From assembly GCA_020638695.1 (NCBI GenBank), contig JACKIB010000001.1:372001-436000 (forward strand): DNA of 64,000 bases. The letters run 5' to 3'. This DNA is from Planctomycetota bacterium (lineage in GTDB: Bacteria; Planctomycetota; UBA1135; UBA2386). Below, piece after piece: positions 41,834-51,729 of the stretch; the stretch's first letter is position 1, and each line of letters begins with the position of its first letter. Under the pieces are notes generated by a model. It ran no database searches. It saw only the letters and a list, made by a program, of their open reading frames with translations, and was not told the origin of the DNA. Both the position numbers and the translations under genes were made by a program.

Positions 41834-44800
41834 TTACCGGCCCTGGCCACGTCCGCCGCGCTGGCGTCCGTTGTTGTTGCCACCACCACGCCCGCCACGC
41901 CCGCGGTTGCCATTGCCCTGACCACCGCCCTGGGTTCCACCGGGCGGCGTCCCGGCGGCGCGTTGCGCGGCTCGCTCCTGCTGGCGCTTGGCCATCCACG
42001 CATCGAGCTCCTCCTTCGACAGCTTGCCGTCGCCGTCGGTGTCCGCCGACATCGCGCGGTCGCCGAAGCGACCGAGCTCCGACTTCTCGAGCTTGCCATC
42101 GCCGTTCCGGTCGAGGCGCTGGAACATCTGCGCCGGGTCACCGCGCCCGGCATTGCCGCTCTGGCTCTCGCCCTTGGCCAGCTCCACGGTTACCGGGACA
42201 GCTGGGCCGGGCGCGATGGTGAGTTCGCCGAGCTTCTCGGCGATGCCCCGCCCGGTGACCGCGTAGCGGTAGGTGCCGAGCTTGATGTCCGGGAGGTCGA
42301 CTTGGCCGTTGCGCGCCCGGAGGCTGACGTGCGAAGGCAACCCGCGCCATTCGGCGCGCGGCTTGCCTGCGGACTCGCTGGCGAGCACGAGCGCCACCTG
42401 CGCACTGCCGACCGGGGCGTTCGTTTCGAGCGAAGTCAGGGTCATGCGCAAGGCACCGGTCAACACCGCGAAGTTTCGATCGAGCCGCGCCGAGGTCGCC
42501 ACCGACAAGTCCTCACGGTGCAGCACGGCCCCACCTCCTCCGCCGAACCCACCACGGCCGCGACCACCGCCACCGCCGCGGCTCGATCGCCGGAGGGTCA
42601 AGACGTAGTCACCGGGTTCGATGCGCTCGATCTTGAAGCGGCCATCCCGCCCCGTGGTCGCGCGCAGACCGCCTGGGAACCCACCGCGCCCGCCGCGACG
42701 CCCAGGCTGAGCGGACGGCTCGCCCGATTGGGGAGCGGCCTTGCGGACGAGGGACACTTCCACCCCGGTTCCGGGCTCCTGGTTGATCGTCACCACACCC
42801 TCCAGGCGACCCAGGTGGGCATCCTCCATCCCGGCGTCGTAGCGCAGCGATTCGCCTTCGACGACCGTCAGGTGTGGGTCCTTGCCCTGGGTTGCCGCCG
42901 GGCCACCGAAGCCTCCCCGGCCGAAGCCACCCCGGCCGAAGCCGCCACGACCGAAGCCACCTCCGGTGTCGCCACGCCGCTGCACCGAGACGAAATAGCC
43001 GCCCGGTTTCAAGGCCTCGATCTCGTAGCGCTGGGTCTCCCGGTCGACTCGAGCGGTGCTTCGGCTGCCGTCGGTGTGGGTGAACAACACCGTCGCGCGT
43101 TCGCCCTTGTCGAGGTTCACCACCGAACCGTAGACCCGCGCACCGGGACGCAAGACCACGTCGAGCTCCGTGCGCGCAGTAGCCGCGACCACGATCTCGG
43201 CGTCTGGCTGCTCGGGGTATCCGCGTGCAGAGGCAGCGATCAGCCACGGGCCGGGACGTTGGGTGTCCAGTTCGAAGTTGCCCTTGTCGTCACTCCGAAC
43301 CCGAGCGACGACTTCCGCGCGGCCGGCCCCCGGCCACCCGCGTCCGCCGCGACCTCCGCGGCCACCCCGGCCCTGCTGCTGGCGGTCTCCCTGCTGGGCG
43401 TCGGCCGGGGCCGGCATGGGGGGTAGCTTGAGTTCGACTTCCGCGTTCGCCACCGGCTCCCCCGTCTTGTGGTCGATCACCCGCCCGACGATCTGGCTGC
43501 CGCGGTCGAGGCTGAGGGTGATCGGCTCGATCTTCTTGTCGAGGGTCAGCTCGACCAACGCCGCAGCGACCTTCACGTATCCGGGCGCCTGGATGTCGAT
43601 GGCGTACGTTCCGGGGGTCAGATCAGCCAGCGCGAATCGCCCCTGGGCGTGTGCGGTTGCCGGCGGCGTGGGACCGGGAACTCGGCCGGTCGGACCGAGC
43701 CGCTCGGCGAGGTAGCGGGTGCGGTCCTGACGAGCCTTCTCGCGTTCCGCACGGCGCGCCTCGATGCGCGCCTGGGCCTCCGGAGACACCTCACCCCCGC
43801 GCGTCCGCTGCTGCTGCTGCTGTGGCTGCGGTTGCTGGGGTGGACGGTTCTCGGCGCCCGCGATCTCCGGTGTGCGGGGCGCACCGCGCACCCGACGGGC
43901 CTGGATTCCGAAACTCTCCACCGGCTGCCCGGTCGACGCATCGACCACGACGCCGGCGATCTGCAGGCATCCGTCGAGCCGCACCTCGAGCAGCGGAGTG
44001 GCCGCGGCGATCACGTTCTCTCGCGTCGCCCGGATGTAGTGTTCATGACCGACGGTCAGTCGGAATGCGCCGGGCGGCAGCGAATCGAGGACGAACTGTC
44101 CGCGCGCGTCGGTCCGCACCTGCTCGGCGTCGCCGCCGCCGCGCTGGGCCAGCATCGCGGCCATCCGCGCCAACCCGTCCGCATCCATCCCCGTGCGTCC
44201 ACCGAGGAACCGCAGCGCGTCGGCGAAGCCGCCCCCCTGGCCACCGGGTCCCCCACGCCCTCCGTTCCCACGACCATTGTTTCCACCGCGACCAAACGCG
44301 CCACGACCGCCACGCCGACCACGCCCACCGTTCGCGGGCTCGGGGTCCTTGCCGGTGGCACCCTGATCCGTCGCGGCCTGCGGCAGCTCCAGCCCCTTGG
44401 CATCCCACATCGCCAGGACCTGGGCCCCGGCGATCGGCGCCCCTGACTGGTCGAGCACCACTCCGGTCATCGCCGCACCGAGGCGCAAGCGCACGACTTC
44501 GTCGGTCCGCGACTGCCCCTCGTCCAGCCGGAACGGTTCACCCGAGCCGCGCAGGTGCTTGGTCGCGCGGGCTTCCACCACGAACTCGCCCGCGCTCGCG
44601 CGGACCAGCCGGAATGCGCCGTTCTCGTCGGTCTTGACCGCCGCGGGACCGCGCGCGCCGCCGAATCCGCCGCGACCACCGAAGCCCCCGAACCCACCGA
44701 AGCCCCCGCCATTCGCGCCGCGGCGACCTCGCCCCGGACCGTCCGTCCCGCGGCCGTTGGGGTCACGTCCACCGTTGCCGCGGCCGGCGGCTCCAGGGCC

Positions 44801-45604
44801 TTCGGGAGTCGGTGCCGCGCCGGCACCGGGTACCGTGTCTGCCGGGCCGTTGCGACCACGACGGCCACGTTGCATCCGCAGCGAAACCTCCGCACCGGCA
44901 ACCGGCTTGCCGCGTTCGTCCAGCACCACGCCGCTGACGGCGGCGCCTCGCGCCAACACGATCTCGTCGACCGTCGCGTCGGTCGCGGTCACGGGCTCGG
45001 CGGTCGCCGCCGCTGCGGCCGGAGCTCCTCGACGCGTCCGGTGCGGCACGACACGTGGCACGAACTCCTGGTGGTCGACGTGGAGCTCGACCGCGTCCGA
45101 CACGGCGACCACGCCACTCAGCGCGAACGTCCCGTCCGCCGCGGTGCGAACCGCGCCGGGTAGGCGCTGGGCCTGCATCCGCTGTCTTTGGTCGGCTCGC
45201 TGCTGCGGGGCAGCTCCAGGACCGCCACGCCCGCGCCCGAACCGACCGAAGCGACCGTTCTGCGACCCGGCATCCCCGGCGAAGCCCCGCAACCCGGACA
45301 GGTCGCGGCGGAACATCGCCACCTCCGCACCGGCGACCGGTGCGCGGCTGGCGTCGACCACCCGGCCGCGCAAGGTCAGCGATCGCGTCTTGTGACTCGA
45401 CTCGACTGCCTGCCGCTGCTCACTTGCGTGACCCGCTGCATCGACCCGCAGGCTGGCGACCTGGGTCTCGGTTTCCTCCGCACCGGCCGGCGCAGCTCCG
45501 GGAATGACGACCGCAGGCGGGTGCTGGCCACCCTGCCACAGATAGGCGCCGAGTCCGACGAACGCGAGCACTGGAACGACGAGCAACAGGGACCGGGTCT
45601 TCAT
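41834..45604 (-). CDS. Large exported protein with carboxypeptidase-regulatory-like repeats, RGG segments and EF-hands
   Basis: A 1256-residue protein. I use the ATG at 45602-45604 (MKTRSLLLVVPVLAF), which gives an N-terminal hydrophobic anchor. At least five transthyretin-like beta-sandwich units of the carboxypeptidase-regulatory type recur (patterns such as VSGVVLDERGKPVAGAEVSLRM and MTGVVLDQSGAPIAGAQVLA). Between them are Gly/Arg-rich stretches (RGGFGRGGFGRGGFG). Near the C-terminus two EF-hand loops, DRNGDGKLEKSE and DTDGDGKLSKEE, are followed by an Arg/Gly/Asn tail. The architecture points to a calcium-responsive surface or matrix protein; no catalytic motif is seen. High Gly/Arg may also be a codon-bias effect but the repeats are periodic. 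Confidence 0.8.
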   Translation of the reverse strand: MKTRSLLLVVPVLAFVGLGAYLWQGGQHPPAVVIPGAAPAGAEETETQVASLRVDAAGHASEQRQAVESSHKTRSLTLRGRVVDASRAPVAGAEVAMFRRDLSGLRGFAGDAGSQNGRFGRFGRGRGGPGAAPQQRADQRQRMQAQRLPGAVRTAADGTFALSGVVAVSDAVELHVDHQEFVPRVVPHRTRRGAPAAAAATAEPVTATDATVDEIVLARGAAVSGVVLDERGKPVAGAEVSLRMQRGRRGRNGPADTVPGAGAAPTPEGPGAAGRGNGGRDPNGRGTDGPGRGRRGANGGGFGGFGGFGGRGGFGGARGPAAVKTDENGAFRLVRASAGEFVVEARATKHLRGSGEPFRLDEGQSRTDEVVRLRLGAAMTGVVLDQSGAPIAGAQVLAMWDAKGLELPQAATDQGATGKDPEPANGGRGRRGGRGAFGRGGNNGRGNGGRGGPGGQGGGFADALRFLGGRTGMDADGLARMAAMLAQRGGGDAEQVRTDARGQFVLDSLPPGAFRLTVGHEHYIRATRENVIAAATPLLEVRLDGCLQIAGVVVDASTGQPVESFGIQARRVRGAPRTPEIAGAENRPPQQPQPQQQQQRTRGGEVSPEAQARIEARRAEREKARQDRTRYLAERLGPTGRVPGPTPPATAHAQGRFALADLTPGTYAIDIQAPGYVKVAAALVELTLDKKIEPITLSLDRGSQIVGRVIDHKTGEPVANAEVELKLPPMPAPADAQQGDRQQQGRGGRGGRGGRGWPGAGRAEVVARVRSDDKGNFELDTQRPGPWLIAASARGYPEQPDAEIVVAATARTELDVVLRPGARVYGSVVNLDKGERATVLFTHTDGSRSTARVDRETQRYEIEALKPGGYFVSVQRRGDTGGGFGRGGFGRGGFGRGGFGGPAATQGKDPHLTVVEGESLRYDAGMEDAHLGRLEGVVTINQEPGTGVEVSLVRKAAPQSGEPSAQPGRRGGRGGFPGGLRATTGRDGRFKIERIEPGDYVLTLRRSSRGGGGGRGRGGFGGGGGAVLHREDLSVATSARLDRNFAVLTGALRMTLTSLETNAPVGSAQVALVLASESAGKPRAEWRGLPSHVSLRARNGQVDLPDIKLGTYRYAVTGRGIAEKLGELTIAPGPAVPVTVELAKGESQSGNAGRGDPAQMFQRLDRNGDGKLEKSELGRFGDRAMSADTDGDGKLSKEELDAWMAKRQQERAAQRAAGTPPGGTQGGGQGNGNRGRGGRGGGNNNGRQRGGRGQGR

Positions 45605-45905
45605 GCGTGCGACGAGCTCCGTAGGCGTGACCACATCTGACTCCAAGCGCCGAGCCGAATACACGCGCGAACCCGCACGCGAGGCGATTGGTGCACGCGC
45701 GTTACTCCGATGCCTCCCACACGACACGGCAAGCCCCGCGGTCGGGACAACGAAGGCCCGCCGCCGCCAGGGCGACGCGCCGGTACGGGGGGCGTACAGG
45801 CTGGACCGCAGCGGATCTCCCGGTGCCATCGACGCAACCGCTCCGGCGCACCGTGGATTCTTGCCGCAGGCCTTCAACATCAGCCGCTGCTATGATTTAG
45901 CAACC
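45605..45905. other. Divergent promoter region
   Basis: Three hundred bases between the divergent 41834 and 45906 genes. The right end carries TATGAT (45890-45895). Nothing else is recognisable. Confidence 0.4.
45890..45895 (+). promoter_or_regulatory. Candidate -10 box giving a nearly leaderless transcript
   Basis: TATGAT in an AT-rich spot lies only 10 bases upstream of the ATG at 45906, so transcription starting 6-8 bases downstream would yield a leader of a few bases at most. No Shine-Dalgarno sequence precedes this ATG, which fits. The -35 region is weak. Confidence 0.4.
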
Positions 45906-48131
45906 ATGCAGTGCTTCACCGCACACCTGTTCGCCGGTGCCCTCGCGCTCGCGTCGCTCGCCCCATCGGGCCTTGCACAGATCCAAGTCTCGCTCAAGGC
46001 GCGGACGGTAGTCGGCGCTTTCGCGAAAGCGGACAACGCCCCGCTCGCGCTGTCGGCCAGCGGCTCTCAGACGCCTGTGTCGGTGCAGGATCCACTCGAC
46101 GCCACCGCGAAACACGCCGTCTCCGGTACCGTGGTGCTCCAAGCCCACACCAAGGGGTCCCTTCGCCTTCTGGACGACCTCCCGGCGTTTCGGGTGTACG
46201 AGTCCGGATCCGTCGCCGCACTTGTCGCACCGATGACCAGCCGACAAGTGGGCACTACCGCCAGCAGCGACTCCAGCTCGTTCCAGCCCGGACCACACGC
46301 TTGGTTGCTGCAGCTGCAGGACCAACCCGGCCGGACGTTCCGCCTGCAGGTCCGGCTGCGCAACGTCGTGCCCACGGCCGGCTTCTCCGGGCACGCGCGC
46401 ATCGACATCGACGACAATGCGAGCCCCGAGTTCGACGCGGTGCTCGATGGTTCGCCCGCCCTGGTCGACCTGCCTCTGGTGCTCGACAACACCGGCAAAC
46501 GGGTCGTGAAGATCGAGACCGAAGCGCTGTTGGCGCCGACCACCGCGGCCGCGGCCGAATACCGCATGCAGCTCGACGTGGTCGTCGAGCCGGTGGGCTA
46601 CGCCGCGGCGTCGTTCCTCAGCTACGGCACCGGCTGCGGTCCCACGATGACCCCGTCGACCTGGGACAGCGGCGGCCAGCGCATGACGCGCACCGTGCTC
46701 GACGGCGCGCCCCCGTCGGCGCCCGCGTTGCTGGTGCTCGGCACCAAGAACCAGGCGATCCCGCTCCCTGGCGGGTCTTGCAGCCTCTACACCGACATCC
46801 TGGCGATGTTCGGCTTCCTCACGGATGCGAACGGCCACTACGTGCACGACTATCCGCCGATCTCCCGCCAGGAATCACTGAGCCTGCGGCTGCAGTACGG
46901 TGCAACCGGTGCCTCGAACCAGTTGGTGACCAGCAACGGCGTGCACTTCGTCACCAGCCAGCCGGTCGGCGCGCAGTTCGAGTACTTCAGCCTGAACCAG
47001 ATCCTGGTCACCGGACAGAGCCTCTCGTTGGGCACGTTCGGAGCGCCGGCGTTGAGCACCACCCAGCCGTACGCCAACAAGATGTTCGACCAGGGGCCGT
47101 GCTACCGCGACGCGCAGACCCTGGTGCCACTGGTCGAGTCCGCACAGGAATCGCCGAACAGCGCGCTTGCCAATGCGATCACCAAGCTCGCGGAGGATCA
47201 CGTGTTCAAGAGCCGCTCGGCTCCGGAGAACACCCACGAGTTGGTGGTCAGTTGTCACGGTGAAGGCGGCCGCGCCTACCAGTACTTGCAGCGCGGCAGC
47301 GACGCGTTCAGCAAGGGGATCTCGCAGGCGCGCAACGCCCAGCGACTCGCCGGCCAGGCAAACCGCAGCTTCGTGGTGCGTGCGGTGGTCAACGTCCATG
47401 GCGAAGCCGATCACCTGATCCAGAACACCGGCTACGACCAGGACATGCTGCAGTGGCAGGCGGACTACGAGAACGAAGTGCGCAACGCCACCGGACAGCG
47501 ACTACCGGTGCCGATGCTGCACTCGCAGATCAGCTCCTGGACCGCCTACAACAACAACACCAGCGTGATCCCGGAGCTCCAACGGCGCGCCTCGCTCACC
47601 CGCCCGCGCGGTCTACCCCTGGTGTGCGCGAAGTACCACCTCAGCTACTACGTGGACGGCGTCCACCTGGACAACGCCGGGTATCGGATGCTCGGCGAGT
47701 ACTACGCCAAGGTCTACCGTCGGTCGATCCTGGAAGGCGGCAGCTGGGAGCCGGTACAGCCACTGTTCGCTCACCGCAACGGGGCGATCATCGATGTGCG
47801 CTTCCACGTGCCCGTCGCGCCATTGGCGCTCGACACCACCCTGGTCACCGACCCCGGCAACTACGGCTTCGAGTACCACGACGACAGCACCGCACCACCG
47901 GCCATCGACTCGGTCGAGCTACTCGACGAAGACACGGTTCGGATCACCTTGAAGAGCACCCCCACCGGCGCCAACCAGGTGGTGCGCTACGCGATGACCG
48001 GCACCTCGGGGGCCAAGGGCGGCGCGACCACCGGGCCGCGCGGCAACCTGCGCGACTCGGACGACGCGCCGTCACGCTTCGGCTTCAAGCTCTACAACTG
48101 GGCGGTGCACTCAGAGATCCAGGTCCAGTGA
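45906..48131 (+). CDS. Exported SGNH-type carbohydrate esterase / sialate O-acetylesterase-like
   Basis: A 741-residue secreted protein. The signal peptide (FAGALALASLAPSGLAQ) ends near residue 25. The first ~340 residues look like beta-rich accessory domains. An SGNH hydrolase domain follows: the nucleophile Ser in TGQSLS (about 372), the block III HGEAD (about 498), and the catalytic Asp/His in DGVHLDNAGY (about 584-587). The last ~120 residues form a further beta domain. The family removes acetyl groups from sugars, which would suit growth on algal or host glycans; substrate unknown. Nearly leaderless transcript suspected. Convergent with the UbiA-type gene. Confidence 0.85.
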   Translation: MQCFTAHLFAGALALASLAPSGLAQIQVSLKARTVVGAFAKADNAPLALSASGSQTPVSVQDPLDATAKHAVSGTVVLQAHTKGSLRLLDDLPAFRVYESGSVAALVAPMTSRQVGTTASSDSSSFQPGPHAWLLQLQDQPGRTFRLQVRLRNVVPTAGFSGHARIDIDDNASPEFDAVLDGSPALVDLPLVLDNTGKRVVKIETEALLAPTTAAAAEYRMQLDVVVEPVGYAAASFLSYGTGCGPTMTPSTWDSGGQRMTRTVLDGAPPSAPALLVLGTKNQAIPLPGGSCSLYTDILAMFGFLTDANGHYVHDYPPISRQESLSLRLQYGATGASNQLVTSNGVHFVTSQPVGAQFEYFSLNQILVTGQSLSLGTFGAPALSTTQPYANKMFDQGPCYRDAQTLVPLVESAQESPNSALANAITKLAEDHVFKSRSAPENTHELVVSCHGEGGRAYQYLQRGSDAFSKGISQARNAQRLAGQANRSFVVRAVVNVHGEADHLIQNTGYDQDMLQWQADYENEVRNATGQRLPVPMLHSQISSWTAYNNNTSVIPELQRRASLTRPRGLPLVCAKYHLSYYVDGVHLDNAGYRMLGEYYAKVYRRSILEGGSWEPVQPLFAHRNGAIIDVRFHVPVAPLALDTTLVTDPGNYGFEYHDDSTAPPAIDSVELLDEDTVRITLKSTPTGANQVVRYAMTGTSGAKGGATTGPRGNLRDSDDAPSRFGFKLYNWAVHSEIQVQ

Positions 48132-48195
48132 CCACCGAGCCGAGCTGCCCGCGGGCGGCCCGGTCCATCGCGGCCACGCTCCGCGGCCCCGCCGC

Positions 48196-49167
48196 TCAAA
48201 ACACCCACAGCGCGGGCGCCTTCGGCGGATCGAACTCGAACCAGGCGTACAGCGCCGGGATCCGAGTGAACATCAACAGCACGAACAGCACGAAGCACGC
48301 CACCGTGTAGGCGAAGAACCCGCGCTCCCGGTGCAGCCGTTCCGGGTTCTGCACCGGACTGTCGGGTTTGAGCCCCAACCGCAGGTACAGCGCGAACATG
48401 CCGGCGGCGAACGGCACGAACAGCACCAGCTCCAGCTTGCAGCGCACCATGAAGATGCCACCGAAGAACGCACAGGCCGCCATGTAGAAGAACATGCTGA
48501 CCAGCAGGTTGTCCTCGGTGTAGTGCACGAACGACCGCCGATAGCTGGCCGCCCGAGTCCGGTCGCCGATCATCCGCAGCTCGGCGAAACGCTTGGTGCC
48601 CATGAAGAACGCGCCGAGCGCCCAGTACGACAGCAGCAGCGAGAGCGGCGGCAGACGGTTGTCGATCAGTGCGAACCAACCCAGCAGGAGTCGGATCGGG
48701 TTGTTGACCGACTCGGTGATCACATCGACGTACGGCAGCTCCTTGGTGCGGATCGGCGGCACGTTGTAGAACGTTCCCATCACCCACAGCGAGACCGCCG
48801 CGAGACCGAATGGCGCGTTGATGTAGAAGCCCAGCGCGAACCCGGCCGCCGCGAGCAGCAACCACTCGCCGTATGCCAGTGGAATGCGGACTCGACCGGA
48901 AGGCACCGGCCGGTGTTTCTTCAACGGATGCTCGGCGTCCGTCCTGCCGTCGAGGATCTCGTTCAGCACGTAGTTGCTCGACGCGACCAAGCAGGTGGCG
49001 AACACCGCCAGCACCAGCCGAGGCAGGCCGCCGAGCGATACCAGACTCGGCTCGTAGAACACCGCCACCACCACGCCCAACACCATGAAGGCGTTCTTGA
49101 ACCAGTGGTCGACGCGGGCGATGTCGATGTAGGCGCGAATTCCCGCCACGTCAGGAGTCTGCGCCAC
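48196..49167 (-). CDS. UbiA-type prenyltransferase, decaprenyl-phosphate phosphoribosyltransferase-like
   Basis: A 323-residue polytopic membrane protein of the UbiA superfamily with about eight to nine helices. The first metal motif reads LNEILDGRTDAEHPLKKHRP, the N-E-x2-D-x3-D-x2-H-P-x-K pattern typical of the subgroup that includes DPPR synthase, which transfers 5-phosphoribose from PRPP to polyprenyl phosphate. The second Asp-rich region is YVDVITESVNNPIRL. Quinone-pathway UbiA/MenA proteins differ at these residues. The neighbours (phosphatase, GT39-like transferase, acyltransferase) suggest a polyprenyl-phosphate sugar donor for an envelope glycan, but this is inference. Confidence 0.78.
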   Translation of the reverse strand: MAQTPDVAGIRAYIDIARVDHWFKNAFMVLGVVVAVFYEPSLVSLGGLPRLVLAVFATCLVASSNYVLNEILDGRTDAEHPLKKHRPVPSGRVRIPLAYGEWLLLAAAGFALGFYINAPFGLAAVSLWVMGTFYNVPPIRTKELPYVDVITESVNNPIRLLLGWFALIDNRLPPLSLLLSYWALGAFFMGTKRFAELRMIGDRTRAASYRRSFVHYTEDNLLVSMFFYMAACAFFGGIFMVRCKLELVLFVPFAAGMFALYLRLGLKPDSPVQNPERLHRERGFFAYTVACFVLFVLLMFTRIPALYAWFEFDPPKAPALWVF

Positions 49168-49299
49168 AGTAGGGCCGGGTGCTGGAAGGCGCGGATCTCA
49201 TGGATTGTCGTTCGGTGGCGCAGCCTCGGGTTGTCGCCGGCGATCGTTGCATCAGGAGGACGAGTCGGAACCTGCTCATCGCCGGCATCCGGGCCCGGC

Positions 49300-50025
49300 T
49301 CACACCTCGGCGCCGGACAGCCGCTCGAGGACCCTTGCGAGTTCGGCAAAACCGGACACGGGGATGTAGCTCGGCCCGCCAGCGGCCGCCGGGGCGGCGT
49401 TCCCGATGATCGCACAGGGCATCCCCGCGGCCGTCGCCCCCACCGCATCGAGCTCCGGGCGGTCGCCAACGTAGAGCACCTGCGCGGGCTGCAACCCCCA
49501 GCGGTCGCAGGCGTGCAGGAAGCCACGAGGATCGGGTTTGAACGCGTTGATCTCCGGGTCGCCAGCGCTCAGGCAGAGTGCCGCGCGGTCGAGGATCCCC
49601 AGCGCATCCAGCTTGTCGGCCACCGGGTAGTCGGAGAACACGCCCGCCGGGATCCCGTTGTGCCGCAGCATGTCGAGGAACTCGACCAAGCCGGCGCGCC
49701 GGCAGCGACGCAGGTAGCGCAACGGCCGGCGCAGCATCCACTCTTCGACCTCCACCCGCACGGCCTCGGGCGGCGCACCAGCGAGTTCCGCCGCGAGCAG
49801 CAAGTGCTGCGTCACCACCCCGGCGGCATCGGGGGTGCGGTAGCGCACCTGCTCCAACGCGTGCCGGTAACAGCGCAGGTAGTGGATCGTCCGGCGCGCG
49901 CGACGTGGGCCCGACAGGGGAAGGCGCAGCAGCGCGAGCATCACCCGCCGTCGCAGCGCGCCGGCGTGGTACAGCGTGCCGTCCACGTCGAACAGCACCG
50001 CGCGGACCGCCCGGTCACCGGACAT
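49300..50025 (-). CDS. HAD-superfamily phosphatase
   Basis: A 241-residue soluble hydrolase. Motif I is VLFDVDGTLY (about 10-19), with the nucleophile in the first Asp; motif II is VFSDYP; motif III is Lys in INAFKPDP; motif IV is VGDRPELDA. A helical C1-type cap is inserted after motif I. ATG at 50023-50025, overlapping the glycosyltransferase stop by 11 bases, so they are translationally coupled. The substrate is unknown; a phosphosugar or phospho-polyprenyl sugar is plausible from context. Confidence 0.87.
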   Translation of the reverse strand: MSGDRAVRAVLFDVDGTLYHAGALRRRVMLALLRLPLSGPRRARRTIHYLRCYRHALEQVRYRTPDAAGVVTQHLLLAAELAGAPPEAVRVEVEEWMLRRPLRYLRRCRRAGLVEFLDMLRHNGIPAGVFSDYPVADKLDALGILDRAALCLSAGDPEINAFKPDPRGFLHACDRWGLQPAQVLYVGDRPELDAVGATAAGMPCAIIGNAAPAAAGGPSYIPVSGFAELARVLERLSGAEV

Positions 50026-51661
50026 GGTCGAGCCGGTAGAGCGTGAGCGAGCGAAACGCCTGCTGCGCGCCGATCCGCAGTCGCGCATCTCCGAGCAGCC
50101 GCGCCGCGCGTTCGCTTGGCTTGCCGTACACCAGCAGCCACAGTCGCGGTGGGACATCGCCTTCACCGAACGGTTGGCGCACGGCGAGCTCGAACACCGA
50201 CATCTTGGTGCCGCTCTGCAACGCGGCCAGTTTGGCGTCGTACTCGCGCAACCGACGGTCGATCGCCGCGCGCAGCGGCGCGCCGATGAACCCCTCCTTG
50301 CCGAACACCTTGGCGGTGGTGTCGCGCAGCTTCTGGATCTTGGTGTCGTTGCGCTCGAACTTCTTCGCCTCCTGAATCCGCGCGTCGTAGTAGCCCAGCG
50401 CGGTCGGCGAGATGTAGTCGGAATACAACACCAAGGGCACCTCCGAGGTGTGCGCATCGAGATCGGCGCGCAACCACGCCGCGGCGCCGCGCCAGTCGGG
50501 ATTGACCTTGTAGACCGTCCATGCGTCCCCGCGCAGGAAGAACGAGGTCAACACCACGGTCGCCGCCACCGCAGCGGTGACGCACGCCGCACGTTGCATC
50601 GCCGGCCGCGCCCATCCGGTCAGTCCGGTCGCCAGGACCAACAGGAACAACGGCAACGACGGCAGCGCACTGCGCTCGATATAGGTGTTCTGGAACCCAG
50701 CCAGGGTCAGCGCCAGCAAGAACAGCGGCAGCGCCAGAGTGTGCAGGAGCAGCTCCGCGGCCGGCTGTCCGCGACGCACCGTCGCCAGCCGCCAGATGCC
50801 GCGCAACAGCACCAAGCCGGCGCACAGCTGCAAACCACGCTCGATCCCCAGCGCGGCGCCGTCGAACGGTGGCACGCCGTACACCGGGACCACGCTGTTC
50901 CCGGTCAGGAACCACGAGAAGAACAGCTTCGCACACTCCACCAGGTCGAACCCGCGCAGGTAGCCCTTGCTGGTCGGAACGTGCGAGAAGTACATCTTCA
51001 CCGCCATGTAGACCGCGAGCAGGATTGCCACCGACACGCAGATCGCGACGATCCGCCGCCGATTCTCGTTCGGTCGCAGCAGCGCCAGCCCGGCGAGCAG
51101 GAAGGGGAACACCACCATGTAGTAGTGCGTGAACACCACGCCGAACAACCCGAACGCGAACAGCACCGCCCAGCCGAATCGCTTCGGCCCACCCATCAGC
51201 CGGTAGTACGCCACCAGTGTCACGAGCAGCAGACACACGTTCGCCGAGTACGGACGCGCTTCCTGCGAGTACCAGATGTGGACCGGCGAGACCGCCATCA
51301 GGAACGCCGCCATGGTCCCGGCGCCACCGCCGGCCAGCGTGTCGCCGAGGCTCCTCACCAGCACGATGGACAAGAGCCCACAGAGCAGCGGGGGCAGTCG
51401 CAGCCACGGCTCGGAGTCCCCGAACACCGCGTTCCAGAAGTGGATGAACACGAAATACAGCGGCGGGTGGATGTCGCTGTAGAGCGTCTTCAGCAGGATC
51501 ACCGGATCACCGCAGAACTCGTCGGACGTGTAGAGTTCGTCGATCCACACGCTCTCTTGGTAGCCGGGCATGCGCAGGGCGACCGCGAGGAGCAAGATAC
51601 CGACCAGCCAAGCAGGGCTGGAGAACGGGCGGGGTTCGGATGAGGGAGCGGCGTGACTCAT
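50015..51661 (-). CDS. GT39/ArnT-like membrane glycosyltransferase
   Basis: A 548-residue polytopic protein of the PMT/ArnT (GT-C) kind, with about twelve hydrophobic helices. The N-terminal loop VWIDELYTSDEF holds the acidic pair expected of the family, and SQEARPYSAN is also diagnostic. The C-terminal ~150 residues are a soluble periplasmic domain. Enzymes of this type use polyprenyl-phosphate sugars to decorate lipid or protein on the periplasmic side. ATG at 51659-51661. Divergent from the acyltransferase gene (68 bases between starts), coupled to the HAD gene downstream. Confidence 0.85.
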   Translation of the reverse strand: MSHAAPSSEPRPFSSPAWLVGILLLAVALRMPGYQESVWIDELYTSDEFCGDPVILLKTLYSDIHPPLYFVFIHFWNAVFGDSEPWLRLPPLLCGLLSIVLVRSLGDTLAGGGAGTMAAFLMAVSPVHIWYSQEARPYSANVCLLLVTLVAYYRLMGGPKRFGWAVLFAFGLFGVVFTHYYMVVFPFLLAGLALLRPNENRRRIVAICVSVAILLAVYMAVKMYFSHVPTSKGYLRGFDLVECAKLFFSWFLTGNSVVPVYGVPPFDGAALGIERGLQLCAGLVLLRGIWRLATVRRGQPAAELLLHTLALPLFLLALTLAGFQNTYIERSALPSLPLFLLVLATGLTGWARPAMQRAACVTAAVAATVVLTSFFLRGDAWTVYKVNPDWRGAAAWLRADLDAHTSEVPLVLYSDYISPTALGYYDARIQEAKKFERNDTKIQKLRDTTAKVFGKEGFIGAPLRAAIDRRLREYDAKLAALQSGTKMSVFELAVRQPFGEGDVPPRLWLLVYGKPSERAARLLGDARLRIGAQQAFRSLTLYRLDHVR

Positions 51662-51729
51662 GGCGGCAGCGGCGCGATAGTAGGGGCGACCCCCTCGGAT
51701 CGGTACCGCGGCGACTCGAATCGCGGCCC

